Assembly: GCA_025094145.1 (NCBI GenBank)
Contig: JALLLS010000040.1
Location: forward strand, 124,001 to 188,000
From: Spinellus fusiger
Lineage: Eukaryota; Mucoromycota; Mucoromycetes; Mucorales; Phycomycetaceae
Direction: 5' to 3'
DNA: 64,000 bases
The notes beneath the pieces were generated by a model. The model was given only the letters and a program-made list of their open reading frames with translations. It was not told the DNA's origin and ran no database searches. Shown here piece after piece: positions 54,252 to 64,000 of this stretch. The position numbers were made by a program, and so were the translations under genes. Within the stretch, counting starts at the first letter, position 1, and each line of letters starts with the position of its first letter.

Positions 54252-55947
54252 AAGGCACACCGAGAAGATATATACTAATCAGTGGACAGGATGATGTTAT
54301 CTTAGGACTTATACGCTAACAATAAGAAACTAACAGTTTGAAAATCACAAAAAAAAACAGCTACAAGATCAATGGTTTAGGATGAAGCATCCAGGATAAG
54401 CTGTAGTGTATTTGAATACAGTGGATAGATCTTTTAGAGATAGTATGAAAGTGCAACATCCTGTATTAGAACATGTGCTTTCTGGTGGTGGTCTCCTCCA
54501 GGCTCTTCTACTTTTATTAATCATTAGAGTAGAATAAAAGTATAAAAAAAGATAAACAAGTTGAATAAAAGAGGGCAGAGTCAATCTTAAGTTAACCAAC
54601 CAAATACCATTAAACCCAAGTAGTCATTAAAGACACGATGTAAAATAATAACGAAGTGTGTCTTTTTGGATTTTGTCATGCAAAAGACATTAAAATGTCT
54701 AGTAGACATACACTGATTTTATTGGTATTAAGTTATGTCATTCAATTTTGCTCTTTGGACAGTGAAATGACAGATCTTAGTTTTAGTATATCTCCATGAT
54801 GTCTGGCCTAATGGGAAATCATTTTGATAATAAATTGAGGAATAAAAAAAAGAGAAAAACAAAAACACTGGCACTATACATAATGATCTTCCATATTTAA
54901 TTGAATCAATAACACAGTTCTAATCATTGTAAATAGGTATGCCAATGCATATGTTTTCAAGATGTAGATAGAAATAAAGACATAAGAAACTTTTCAAAAG
55001 CACTAGTAACACCCTCTAACTGCAGGGGATTCATCCATCATCTCAAATTATGCCTATGAATCATCACAGAAGCTACACTAAGGAACATCTATGTAATGTG
55101 TGCCTCATTATTTCTAAATCATAACTGTGTGTAATTTAATTGATATTATATCATTGTCTAATGTTATCCCAATATCAGGCCTTGGCTTCCAAAAAAAAAA
55201 GACATTTATTTCTCACAATTTTGTCAAATAAAAAGATATTATACTACTTAAATGATTGTGTAAATGTGCAATAATTTACGACTCCAGAAATACTGCCGAC
55301 TATTTGCTAAAAAGTGTATTCTCCATTGAAGAATTCTATAAAAAAGTGGTGTGTTGTTCTGATAAAGATGACCATGAACCCTGTCTCATTCAATACTATT
55401 TATTGTTCTAAATTGCACTGTTTTTATTTTATTACAGTTCCAATGTTCACAATAATCAGAAGGATACGAATAGTAGCATTAATCTCAATGATGGTGATGA
55501 AGGCTCTTCTCTTCTTCCTGAACATACTGAACATACTGAACGTATCTATAATTCCAAATAATAATATAATAGAGTATAGAAAGGGATGAGATACAAAGCA
55601 GGTATTTGTAGTCCGCAATATTTGGGCTACAAAACTATGATAATTATCAGAAGCAGGAAACTACATCCATCCCTATAAGCACACCAGCACCAATGGTCTG
55701 TTTATAAACGTCTCCCCTTCTCTACTGAACCACATCAACAATAAACACAAATAAGAGTGTCTTATTTTTGATGACAATTGGAAAGTAAAACAAGTCCATC
55801 TCTTTCCCTTTTCATCTATCTTATACTACCAATAATTCGTTTATTCTCATTTTCATTTCTTATTATACTTCCTACTATTGGAAGGTCAAAGTGAATTTAT
55901 TCTCCTCTCTCTCTCTCATCACGTGATAGCTGCATCTATTCTACTTA
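54252..55947. other. AT-rich intergenic, no gene seen
   Basis: Between the right arm and TIR transposon copy 3. A 91-aa plus-strand frame at 55314 and its minus-strand shadow have no motif. An A10 run occurs near 55191. Nothing else is supported. Confidence 0.5.
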
Positions 55948-56516
55948 CACCAGGAGATTTTTCTGGCCTTTAAGCGCTGATATCTCCTTCCTTTTACATT
56001 ACAAAAAAAGTTGCCTTTTATGGAACTGTATTTAAAATCAAAAGGTTTGCGTATCCAAATTATTATTTCTTTTTGTGGATACCTCAATATCAAATTGTAT
56101 TATCAGTAAAATATATTGTTTATGGATAAAATTATTTATTATAATACTGTAGCCAATACTATACTATTACTATAGCCACTGCTGTTCTAGGCATATTCCT
56201 TCATAGCAACAGAATATACACCCTAAAAGCCTTGTGCTTTATCCTTAGAAGATAGATAACTATGCTCAGGAGTATACCCTAGACAGCCTAGACACCTTAG
56301 ACAGTATAGAAGGAAAAAGACCACTTGAGACTGACTTGAGAAAGAGTCTTAACTTATCTAATAACAGAAGAGTGTATTAGTAATAATTCAATAAGAGAGA
56401 TAGTATGCCTACCTTGTGCTTAATACTTGTCTTGGGAATAATAAGCCATGTTTTATCTATTGGAAGAAGAGTCAGTACTATGCCTTATGGATTACAATGA
56501 GCTCAAGCCCAGATGA

Positions 56517-56741
56517 AAAGCTCTTCTAACAGTTACTCTTGTTTTTGTTCTCAAGATCTGCCACACTTATAACACAAATATTCTCACTGAGGTATTAGTG
56601 AATTTCAACACTATCTACGCTTGCCAAAGTTGCGGAATTGTTTGGAACAGAAATGTGAATGCATCAAAGAATATCTATACAATTGCAGAAGAGGCTTTGA
56701 ATGGTCGCCACCGATCAGTTCCATTCTGTCGAGAAGCATAG
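56517..56741 (+). pseudogene. C-terminal fragment of a Fanzor (eukaryotic TnpB-like) nuclease
   Basis: About 74 aa are open before a TAG at 56739. The end reads YACQSCGIVWNRNVNASKNI then TIAEEALNGRHRSVPF. CxxC followed by WNRDxNAxxN is the zinc-ribbon/RuvC-III end of TnpB and Fanzor proteins, and the trailing LNGRxRxVPF segment is usual in Fanzors. The residue at the catalytic RuvC-III Asp position is Asn here (AAT at 56652-56654), and all RuvC-I/II sequence is missing, so the fragment is inactive. A TGA at 56514 bounds it upstream. Fanzors are RNA-guided DNA nucleases carried by eukaryotic transposons. The family call is mine from motif recognition. Confidence 0.75.
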
Positions 56742-56950
56742 ATACTCTTTGATGCATTCATATCATATATCGCCACATCGAAAGTGGTTTCCTTCGGGAT
56801 TCAGATATTTACAGGTAAGTTTACATAATAATCTTTATTTAAAAACTAACATGAATACATCTCACTTTTTTTGCTCCTTTTCAAATCCATGTCATTTCTA
56901 AACAATTGTATTTCGACTATTTCCTTTTATATCCTAAAGACCTCCTGGTG
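56742..56950 (+). ncRNA. candidate omegaRNA region downstream of the Fanzor fragment
   Basis: In TnpB/Fanzor systems the guide RNA scaffold lies from the end of the ORF to the right end of the element and the guide is the flank just outside. Here the 209 bp between the stop and the right terminus contains two adjacent small hairpins: CCAC/GTGG with a 7-nt loop (56773-56787) and TCC-TTCG-GGA with a UUCG tetraloop (56790-56799). Expression and function are not shown; since the nuclease is broken this may be a fossil. Confidence 0.3.
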
Positions 56951-57254
56951 TGTACTTACACCTAAGCATACAAGGAGAGCAAAAGGGTATATGTGACTGA
57001 ATCTTTCTGCTGAGCTCTGCTGCACAATTCAATTGAGATGGGGCTTATACCCTTGGAGTAAAGAGAGATGGACTGTGAGCACGATGTTATGTACTTTAAA
57101 TGTCGCTCTGTCATTATTTAGCTGAAAGTAGGGTGTGTAGTAACGTTGGACAAGTAGCAAATCAGAAGAGAGAGAGAAAATAAAAAGCAATAGCATTAAA
57201 TATAGTCGGAGATATAAATATTTTGACTGGCCGAAACTGAGCCATAAGGGCACG

Positions 57255-58546
57255 ATGCAACCCTCCCTTCATGTCGAAATGCTTCCAAGTGAGATGCAAG
57301 TGATGACAGAGGAAAAGTGTGTGCTTGTAACAGGGGGTGCTGGATACATTGGGAGTCATACAGTCCTTGAGATGCTCCAGGCAAACTATAAGATTGTAGT
57401 GATGGATAATCTCTTCAACTCTAATCTGGGTAAAGTAAACAATTGGCGAGATGAGCCCATGCATGAGATGATGACTGATAGAACATGGGGTTGTATTTAT
57501 ATTACAGAGGCATTAAGACGAGTAGAACATCTTTCTGGAAAGAAGGTTCATTTCTTCCAGGGTGATATCACCTCTCAAAGTGATCTCGAGTGTGTGTTTT
57601 CACAGTATGACTTTTGGGCAGTAGTTCATTTTGCAGCCATCAAGGTAACTCTTTTTATATTTCTTCTACAATGCAACATAGTAGGTCAGTGCGCTTATAA
57701 AGTGTCTACCTATTAGGCAGTGGGAGAATCAGCCCGAATTCCTCTTGATTATTACCATAACAATGTCACTGGGTCCCTCTCTCTGATCAGAGTCATGAAG
57801 CAGTTCAATGTAAAGAACCTTGTATTTTCATCCAGTGCCACTGTGTATGGCGAACCTGAAGTGATTCCTGTGAATGAATCTGCTCAACTTGGTCCTGTTA
57901 CCAATCCCTATGGCCGTACAAAGCTGTTTGTAGAAGAAATCCTCCGAGATGTGTGTGCATCAGACAAAGAGTGGAATGTGTGTCTTCTTCGATTCTTTAA
58001 TCCTGTGGGAGCCCATGTCTCGGGAATGATTGGAGAGCATCCTCAAGGCATTCCTAATAACCTGCTGCCTTATGTGATTCAAGTATTGCAGGGAAGGTTG
58101 CCGTATGTGAGTATCTATGGCAACGACTATAATACACCCGATGGCACAGGCGTTCGTGATTATATTCATGTCTGTGATCTTGCCAGTGGTCATGTTGCTG
58201 CCCTCACCAAGTTGGAGAAGAAGCCAGGGTGTGTTGCCTACAATCTAGGCACAGGCACAGGTTATTCTGTTTTGGAGATTGTGACAGCTATGGAGAAGGT
58301 TACCAAACGAACGATTCCCTACAAGGTAAAGAAACGAGTGTTTGTGCAACTCACTGATGATGAAAGATCGTCGAGCGTCGTCCAGGTGATGTAGCTACCT
58401 GTACAGCCGATGCGAGAATGGCAAACGACGAACTAGGCTGGTTTCCTGTTCGCTCTATGGATGACATGTGTCAGGACATGTGGCGATGGACACACCTCAA
58501 CCCACAAGGCTATGATGGACCTTCTCTTACTTCTCCTTCTTCCTAG
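57255..58546 (+). CDS. GALE: UDP-glucose 4-epimerase (350-366 aa)
   Basis: Four exons: 57255-57429, 57508-57644, 57717-58325, 58367-58546. The NAD-binding start is [20 protein letters not shown]; the first ATG gives 366 aa, but the ATG at 57303 ([12 protein letters not shown]) places the fold 6 residues from the start as in most GalE proteins and is the likelier one. Other landmarks: [13 protein letters not shown], the catalytic Ser region [10 protein letters not shown], the YxxxK pair in [22 protein letters not shown], [18 protein letters not shown] [29 protein letters not shown] and ERRPGDVAT. It interconverts UDP-galactose and UDP-glucose (Leloir pathway). There is no C-terminal mutarotase domain, so it is the single-domain type, unlike the fused Gal10 of budding yeasts. 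Confidence 0.97.
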
Positions 58547-58857
58547 GGATAGACATTTATGTTTTCTTAATGCACCCTACCTAATTATTATTATTAAATT
58601 ACTGCCAAAGTTGAAAGTGCTTCTAGTTTGAATAGTGTGCTACTGGTACTACAAGTGCTTCTATTTTATATATAAATATCTATTTTAAAAGAAAAAAAAA
58701 GAAAAGTGCTTCTAGTTCAAGTGATTCTTCCAGCATAAATATTGCTTCTAATGTTGTTCTATGCCATTCTTGTGATTTACATGAGTGTTCTGCAGGTGCT
58801 ACTATTAGTAGTGCCATTGTTCTTACTGTTACCATTAGTGCCATTGACACGAGTGAT

Positions 58858-58894
<37 letters not shown>

Positions 58895-59406
58895 GGAACA
58901 TTATTATTAACACTGTCACTCTGATGTACCTGTCAATGGAACTATAATTATTAGTACAGATTGTGCTATTATATTCTCCACCTCCACTTATTGATATTTC
59001 TTATAATATTATCCCACCACAAGAGTCAAAGGAATCTTAATTAAGATGGAAAATCACAGCTGAAAAATACGGAATTTAAACTTCATTCAAGCAAATAAGT
59101 ATACTTTCTTTTTGGTTCTCTCATTTCTTTCTTTCTCTCCTTTTTCTCTCCTTTTCTCTCTCTCTTTTTCTCGCTACTCTTTTTCTTTAGATTTCTCTTT
59201 CATTATTTCATTATTTCTTCTTTTCTTCTTTTATTTCACTCTATTCCTAGTCTTATCTGTGCAAATCCAGTGCAAATCCATTTTAAATTCAATTCAGTGC
59301 AACTCAGTGCAACTCAATTCAATTCAATTCAGTCAAAACATTCACTACAGCTCAATTCAGTCATTACAGCTCAATCCAACCAATTTAGAAAAGGTCTATT
59401 GGAAGC
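58547..59406. other. intergenic with (TTA)n and TTCAATTCAG repeats
   Basis: (TTA)n at 58858-58891; CAATTCAGTGCAACT-type imperfect repeats at 59288-59375; CT/TTTCT-rich DNA at 59110-59240 upstream of the kinase start. No gene. Confidence 0.6.
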
Positions 59407-61090
59407 ATGACTACACCGCATTCTATACTTTCCACCTCACATAACGTTGTTGGGGTACATTATAAAGTGGGAAAGAAGATTGGAGAGGGAAGTTTTGGTA
59501 TTATTTATGAAGGTAAGATGTAGATATAGATGTAGCCATAGCCATAACCTTCATCTACATTACTATTCTTCTTGATATTCACCTCTTTTTCATTGTCTTT
59601 TTCTCTCTCTCTTACTAGGCACCAATCTCCTTAATAATCAGCAAGTGGCTATCAAATTTGAACCTCGCAAATCAGATGCACCTCAATTACGAGATGAATA
59701 TCGTACTTACAAGATAATGACGGGTACCCGTAAGTCCTATGCTTATCCCAAACAGCAATAGACTCCTTCACTCATCTCTCAACAGTCGGCATACCCAATG
59801 CCTACTATTTTGGCCAGGAGGGACTGCATAATATATTGGTCATTGATCTGTTGGGCCCTAGTTTAGAGGACATGTTTGATATCTGCGGAAGACGGTTTTC
59901 TGCAAAAACAACTGCCATGCTTGCCAAACATATGGTAAGAATAAACCCAGACAGACCTCCTCTTGCACAAGCAAGTCTTGTTAAACTCACTTATTATAAT
60001 GACGATTGTTGCTGTTGCTGTTGATTAGTTGACTCGTGTAGAATCCATCCATGAAAAGAATCTGATTTACCGTGACATTAAGCCCGACAACTTCTTGATC
60101 GGCAAGCCAGGAACAAAGAGTGCCAACGAAGTGTTTATTGTTGATTTCGGTATGGCTAAGCTGTATCGTGATCCAAAGACAGAACAGCACATTCCTTACA
60201 GAGAGCGCAAGAGTCTTTCTGGTACTGCTCGTTATATGAGTATCAACACTCACTTGGGAAGAGGTGAGTATCTAGAATAGATGGGTTGCTTCTTTCTTTC
60301 TTTCTTTTTTGTATTTGTGCCTCTTCTTCTTGCTGCTATAATGACTATTTGATATCCTATTCAAGTCCCTATCTGAGTCACTTTAGCTGCTCTAGTGAAT
60401 TACTATAGTTACTAGTACTGTGGCTATAGTAGATATTCCCCTTTTACTCTTCCGTTTTCCCCTCTGTTTATTTTCATTTTATTCTGTCATTACTACTGTT
60501 GTTGTTGATCGCTTTATTCTTCTACTAGAACAATCTCGTCGTGATGATTTAGAAGCACTGGGCCATGTATTTATGTACTTCCTTAGAGGCTCTCTGCCTT
60601 GGCAGGGTCTCAAAGCAGCCACCAACAAGCAAAAGTATGAAAAGATTGGTGAAAAGAAACAAACCTCCGCCATTAAGGATCTTTGTGACGGATATCCTGG
60701 TGAGTTGGACAATGATGAGTAATGTAAAACTCATCTGTTGCCTTAGAGGAGTTTGGGATCTATCTCCAATATGTACGCAAACTGGGCTTTGAAGAATCGC
60801 CCGACTATGATTTCCTGCGTGAACTGTTTACAAAAGTCATCAAGAATGCAAATCAAGTAGAAGATGGCGTGTATGACTGGATGATGTTGAATAATGGCAA
60901 AGGATGGGAGACAGTAACCAAGCGATCTTCTAACCGCCAGACACCTGCTAAAAACCAACTACCCGATAAACGACAGACTCCACCAAGAGAACCTGACCAT
61001 GAAAATGCACCTATTATAGAAAATACTTATCGTAAAAAGCTAAGTCCATGGGCTAAATTCAAGTCTGCTATTACCTGTGGCCTCTGTTAA
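59407..61090 (+). CDS. casein kinase 1, YCK-like membrane-type (371 aa)
   Basis: Six exons: 59407-59512, 59619-59729, 59786-59934, 60029-60263, 60529-60699, 60747-61090. Ser/Thr kinase motifs: glycine loop [16 protein letters not shown] (ATP-binding Lys), [10 protein letters not shown], catalytic loop [24 protein letters not shown] (DFG), [20 protein letters not shown] (CK1 signature replacing APE) and [10 protein letters not shown]. The C-terminal tail is basic and ends [11 protein letters not shown]. Fungal Yck kinases are anchored by C-terminal Cys palmitoylation, so the two Cys here may serve the same purpose; CGLC also has CaaX geometry. It would act at the plasma membrane in nutrient and morphogenesis signalling. 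Converges on the DUF726 gene with 107 bp between stops. Confidence 0.95.
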
Positions 61091-61197
61091 CATTATCTCT
61101 GCCCTTCTAATGACCTGTTTACTTTATATCAATTTACATTTACACTTATTTATTGAATGAAGACTATTTCTTTAAAGATTTAGTATATTTCTTATCA

Positions 61198-63779
61198 CTA
61201 CACTATTTTGACCAGACGACAAAGAGTATCCTGTACTGCATCTGTATATCCCAAATGGCCTTCCAATTCTAATTCAATATTTTCTATACGAGGTATCTTG
61301 ACTGGCTGTAGTCCAGCAACATCAATATCTAGAGAGTGTAGACGATAGACAAAAGCTAGAGACAGTGTTTGGACAGTGTGTGGACAGTGTGGTAGTGTGT
61401 GATAGTGTGTGGATAGTGTGAGCCCCTCTTTTCTTTTTGTTGTAGTCTTCGCTTACCCAAGACCCAATCTTTGGTAGAGTAGCAATTGACAAATCTACCA
61501 GACACAGTAGATACCACTTGTTGCCATATCTCTTCTTCTTGGCAAGAGATGGGTGCACCCATAAGCACTACATTGTCAACAATATTTGTACAGTGACGCT
61601 TGTACAGTTCTTGAAGACAGTGCCAAATCACCAATGTACCACAGCTATAGGCCACCTTAGAATCCCCCACATAAACACCCTCCTATCAATAGATTGTTTA
61701 AAAAGAATAGGAGTTGACTCACCAGACTACAGGGTCTGTTGCCTTGCACACGCTCCTGCAATACATCAGCCAATACTAACCACCACCAACATAAAAAGGC
61801 AAGGTGATAGTTAACAAGTATTAATGATAAATAATAATAAGTGCATCTGTACATCCTACCTATGCCTGCTTTGCGTGAACGGTCTGTGGCAATTTGCCAT
61901 GGATTATCAATCACATCAGCAAGAGTGAGCAATGTTGCTGGCAATGCCATTGCAGCTAATGACCAGAATAGATACGAAATAGAATAGAGCAGAGAAGAAT
62001 GGAATAGAATAGAATAAATGCTGGATCAGCCCTTATACTCTATACTCAATGGAGCTATTTCTCTTACCAAAGAAAGCACGAAGTACTGTCTGTTTAGCCA
62101 CTTCCACACCAGCATATCTTACTGCTTGATTAGTGACAAACCGTTGGAAGGAGTGTCCAAGAGCAAGAAGTTCCTCTGTTTCATAAGCAAGACAGTAAAC
62201 ATCACTCTGGGATCTCTTTTGAGAGAAAGCATCGATCCAAGGTGACTTATTGGATGGATGAGTATCCTTTCTTCTTTCTCCTGCTCACCTGTACTTCATC
62301 TTTACTGTTGGCCAAGTATCCGGAAATACAAATGGTACACTAAGCATAGAATACATGGGCAATAAGCACACCACTGTCGATGTATTTAACTTACATTAAG
62401 GGCAGGAATGTCAGGAAGATCGCTGTCTTTCAAGATTTGTGTGAATTCGAATTCTTTTACGCCTCGTGTTCTTCTGTGCATTTTCCATCCTTTGTTGATG
62501 AAATAGCCACATACATGCATATGAATACCATAACAACAACAACAATGAGAATAATACCACACTTTACCTGCTAATCCACCCCCTATGAGGCAGAGTCACA
62601 GAGTCATAGATCCATAGAATATCCATTTTCATAGGAGTTTTTAATAAGCTATTCTTGTATCCTTTCTGTTATTTGTTAAGGATCTTACCTGTCAGTCCAA
62701 ATAGGCTGGTAATGAGGGCTACACCACCAGCAGTAGCAAAGAAAGTGGCTCCAGTGATTCCTAACATACCGAATAGGAGTCATTCTAGTCTTTCTTTTTA
62801 TTTTATATTTACCTGCAACAAGAGGGGCAACAAGAGGAGCTGCCAATCCTCCCGTCAGTGCTGTTTTATAGAATAAAGTAGAAACAAGTAGAATAGATTA
62901 CGAAACAAGTGAGCAAATGAGTTTATATATTTACCCCATCTAGATCTAGATCTATGTCTATGTCTATTCTTACTGCTAGATCTATATCTACATCTACATC
63001 TATTCTTACTGCTAGATCTGTTTCTAGATCTGCTTCTAGATCTGTTTCTAGATCTATATCTCTTCATGGTGCTTACCAATAATAGCCCCCCCTCCAACAA
63101 TACTAGCACCTGTAGTGAGCCACCGCATAGCCTTCTTCTTGGAATGACTGTCCTCTATTGATTTTTGTGCCAATGCCTTCATATCTGTAGTTCTGTCTGG
63201 ATTCTTTTGAAGATCCTGCTGGATACAAAAAAAGATTTGTTGGGCAACATTGCGTTCTACGGCCACCATATCAACCACATCCAAACCCAATTGATAGTTC
63301 AAGGTGAAAAAAAAGCGACGTGCACGAGCATCATAAGCAATGTCTTTGTGTCTGTAGTAGCCATTAGCACAGTGAATAGAGATACAGACAGACATTACTT
63401 TTCTTGTGAGGAGAGGCCAAGTGTGAGTGCCAGTAAGTCTACCAGTACCTCAATACGTATGTCCTTGTCTTTGGAGAGGACATCCACAGCTGCTCTGGGA
63501 TTGATCTGTGAAGAGTCTAAATAGAATAGATAGGTACAATTCACAGTAGTATTAACACAACACCAACAAGAAGAGTATTCCTTTACCAATCTCAAGCAGA
63601 GTCAGGTCGAGATAGTTGAGCAACTGAACCCACCACTGTCGGCACCACGGTGGATGCACAATAGACTCCACCTTCATCAATGTAGTTCTGCATATTAAGG
63701 CAATAGCCACCTTTTGCTTATGGCTCCAATGAGCAATATAAGTTGTGGTAGCAGTAGCAGCAGCAGCAGTGTTTTCCAT
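61198..63779 (-). CDS. DUF726 alpha/beta-hydrolase-like membrane protein (516 aa, 13 exons)
   Basis: Exons downward: 63779-63587, 63516-63399, 63351-63077, 62860-62813, 62760-62689, 62582-62568, 62489-62395, 62339-62289, 62245-62068, 61955-61860, 61775-61723, 61655-61457, 61355-61198. Typical DUF726 blocks: YDARARRFFFTLNYQLGL, a Gly/Ala-rich membrane segment (GGLAAPLVAPLVAG, GATFFATAGGVALITSLFG), WKMHRRTRGVKEFEF, DVYCLAYETEELLALG, RVQGNRPCSL, the nucleophile elbow VAYSCGTLV (Ser402) and GRFVNCYSTKDWVLAFVYR, ending with IAGLxPV-like VAGLQPVKIPRIEN. The family includes human TMCO4 and yeast Mil1/YFL034W, thought to be membrane-associated lipid hydrolases; activity is unproven. Exon 6 is a 15-nt microexon inside the glycine-rich segment. 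Confidence 0.93.
62940..63056. repeat. AGATCTAGA-type minisatellite in intron 3 of the DUF726 gene
   Basis: Imperfect tandem units of TAGATCTGTTTC, TATGTC and TAGATC fill much of the intron 62861-63076. In one minus-strand frame they translate as Arg-Ser repeats, but splice signals place them in the intron. Confidence 0.85.
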
Positions 63780-64000
63780 TATTAAAACAAATGAGCAAAC
63801 ACCTAATATAAGAATCAACAGTAACTTTTTTATTTTATTTTTTATTGACAGTCCAAAGAAGCCTGGAATCAATAACAAACAAAAACAATCCCAAAGAGAA
63901 GAAGGAAGAAGAAAATATTCGACGTCATAGTCATAGTCATTCTCTTTTCTCTCTTCTCTTTTCTCTCTTCTCTCTTATTATTTGCTTATTCTTACTTAAG
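63780..64000. other. upstream region of the DUF726 gene to window end
   Basis: T/A-rich with a (CTCTTTT)n-type tract at 63941-63975. No gene seen; the window ends here. Confidence 0.5.

Larger units (their letters stand above)
55948..56950 (+). mobile_element. TIR transposon copy 3 carrying a Fanzor C-terminus (1.0 kb)
   Basis: The left end CACCAGGAGATTTTTCTGG and right end GACCTCCTGGTG match copies 1 and 2. Flanks TCTACTTA (55940-55947) and TGTACTTA (56951-56958) agree at seven of eight bases, a probable 8-bp target-site duplication. The left 570 bp align to the left arm of copy 1 up to about GCTCAAGCCCAGATGA. Beyond that the element is different: it contains the end of a Fanzor gene and a 209-bp 3' region, and only the last ~30 bp again match copy 1 (ATTTCCTTTTATATCC). 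Confidence 0.8.

Noticed and set aside
62855..63109. Arg/Ser-rich 84-aa frame
   Set aside because: Lies in a repeat-filled intron between two well-supported DUF726 exons; composition comes from the minisatellite.

Overview
The window looks like nuclear DNA from an early-diverging fungus, most likely Mucoromycota (Mucorales-like). The signs are AT-rich intergenic DNA, intron-dense genes with very short introns (37 to 110 nt, GT-AG plus two GC-AG), housekeeping proteins of fungal type, and a mobile-element load of Tc1/IS630-like, LINE-like, C2H2-plus-transposase and Fanzor-like elements. No bacterial, organellar, tRNA or rRNA feature was recognised. Gene models were assembled by hand from splice signals, and every exon set reported keeps reading frame across all joins.

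Layout: (1) 1-13.8 kb is a repeat compartment. It holds a 4.1-kb TIR transposon with a C2H2/transposase-like pseudogene, a small C2H2 gene, a broken Tc1 element, a 0.8-kb-arm palindrome built around a small DDE element, a possible solo LTR and another DDE relic. (2) 13.8-34.4 kb is a dense gene island: an alpha/beta-hydrolase lipase, YIPF6/Yip4, TRAPP subunit Trs33, Arp3, a secreted two-module protein, NMN adenylyltransferase, the CST subunit TEN1, a Nudix diphosphoinositol-polyphosphate phosphohydrolase, UVRAG/Vps38, the radical-SAM heme chaperone HemW/RSAD1 and an EBP/EXPERA-like membrane protein. (3) 34.4-57.2 kb is a second repeat compartment with only a Gfo/Idh/MocA oxidoreductase and one small hypothetical gene. 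It contains a 3.37-kb near-perfect inverted duplication of a dead LINE, two Tc1 copies in the spacer, and two further copies of the TIR transposon. One of those copies carries the C-terminus of a Fanzor (eukaryotic TnpB relative). (4) 57.2-64 kb is a second gene island: UDP-glucose 4-epimerase, a YCK-type casein kinase 1 and a DUF726 alpha/beta hydrolase.

Functional grouping: several island-1 genes belong to the secretory and endolysosomal system (YIPF6 and Trs33 share a 154-bp divergent intergenic; UVRAG acts in the Vps34 complex; Arp3 in actin patches). The rest are general metabolism, telomere maintenance and signalling. No operon-like dependence is expected.

The most notable signals are the Fanzor remnant inside a TIR element with a candidate omegaRNA region between its stop codon and the right end, the two large inverted duplications each with transposons in the loop, and 11-, 12- and 15-nt microexons in HemW and the DUF726 gene.
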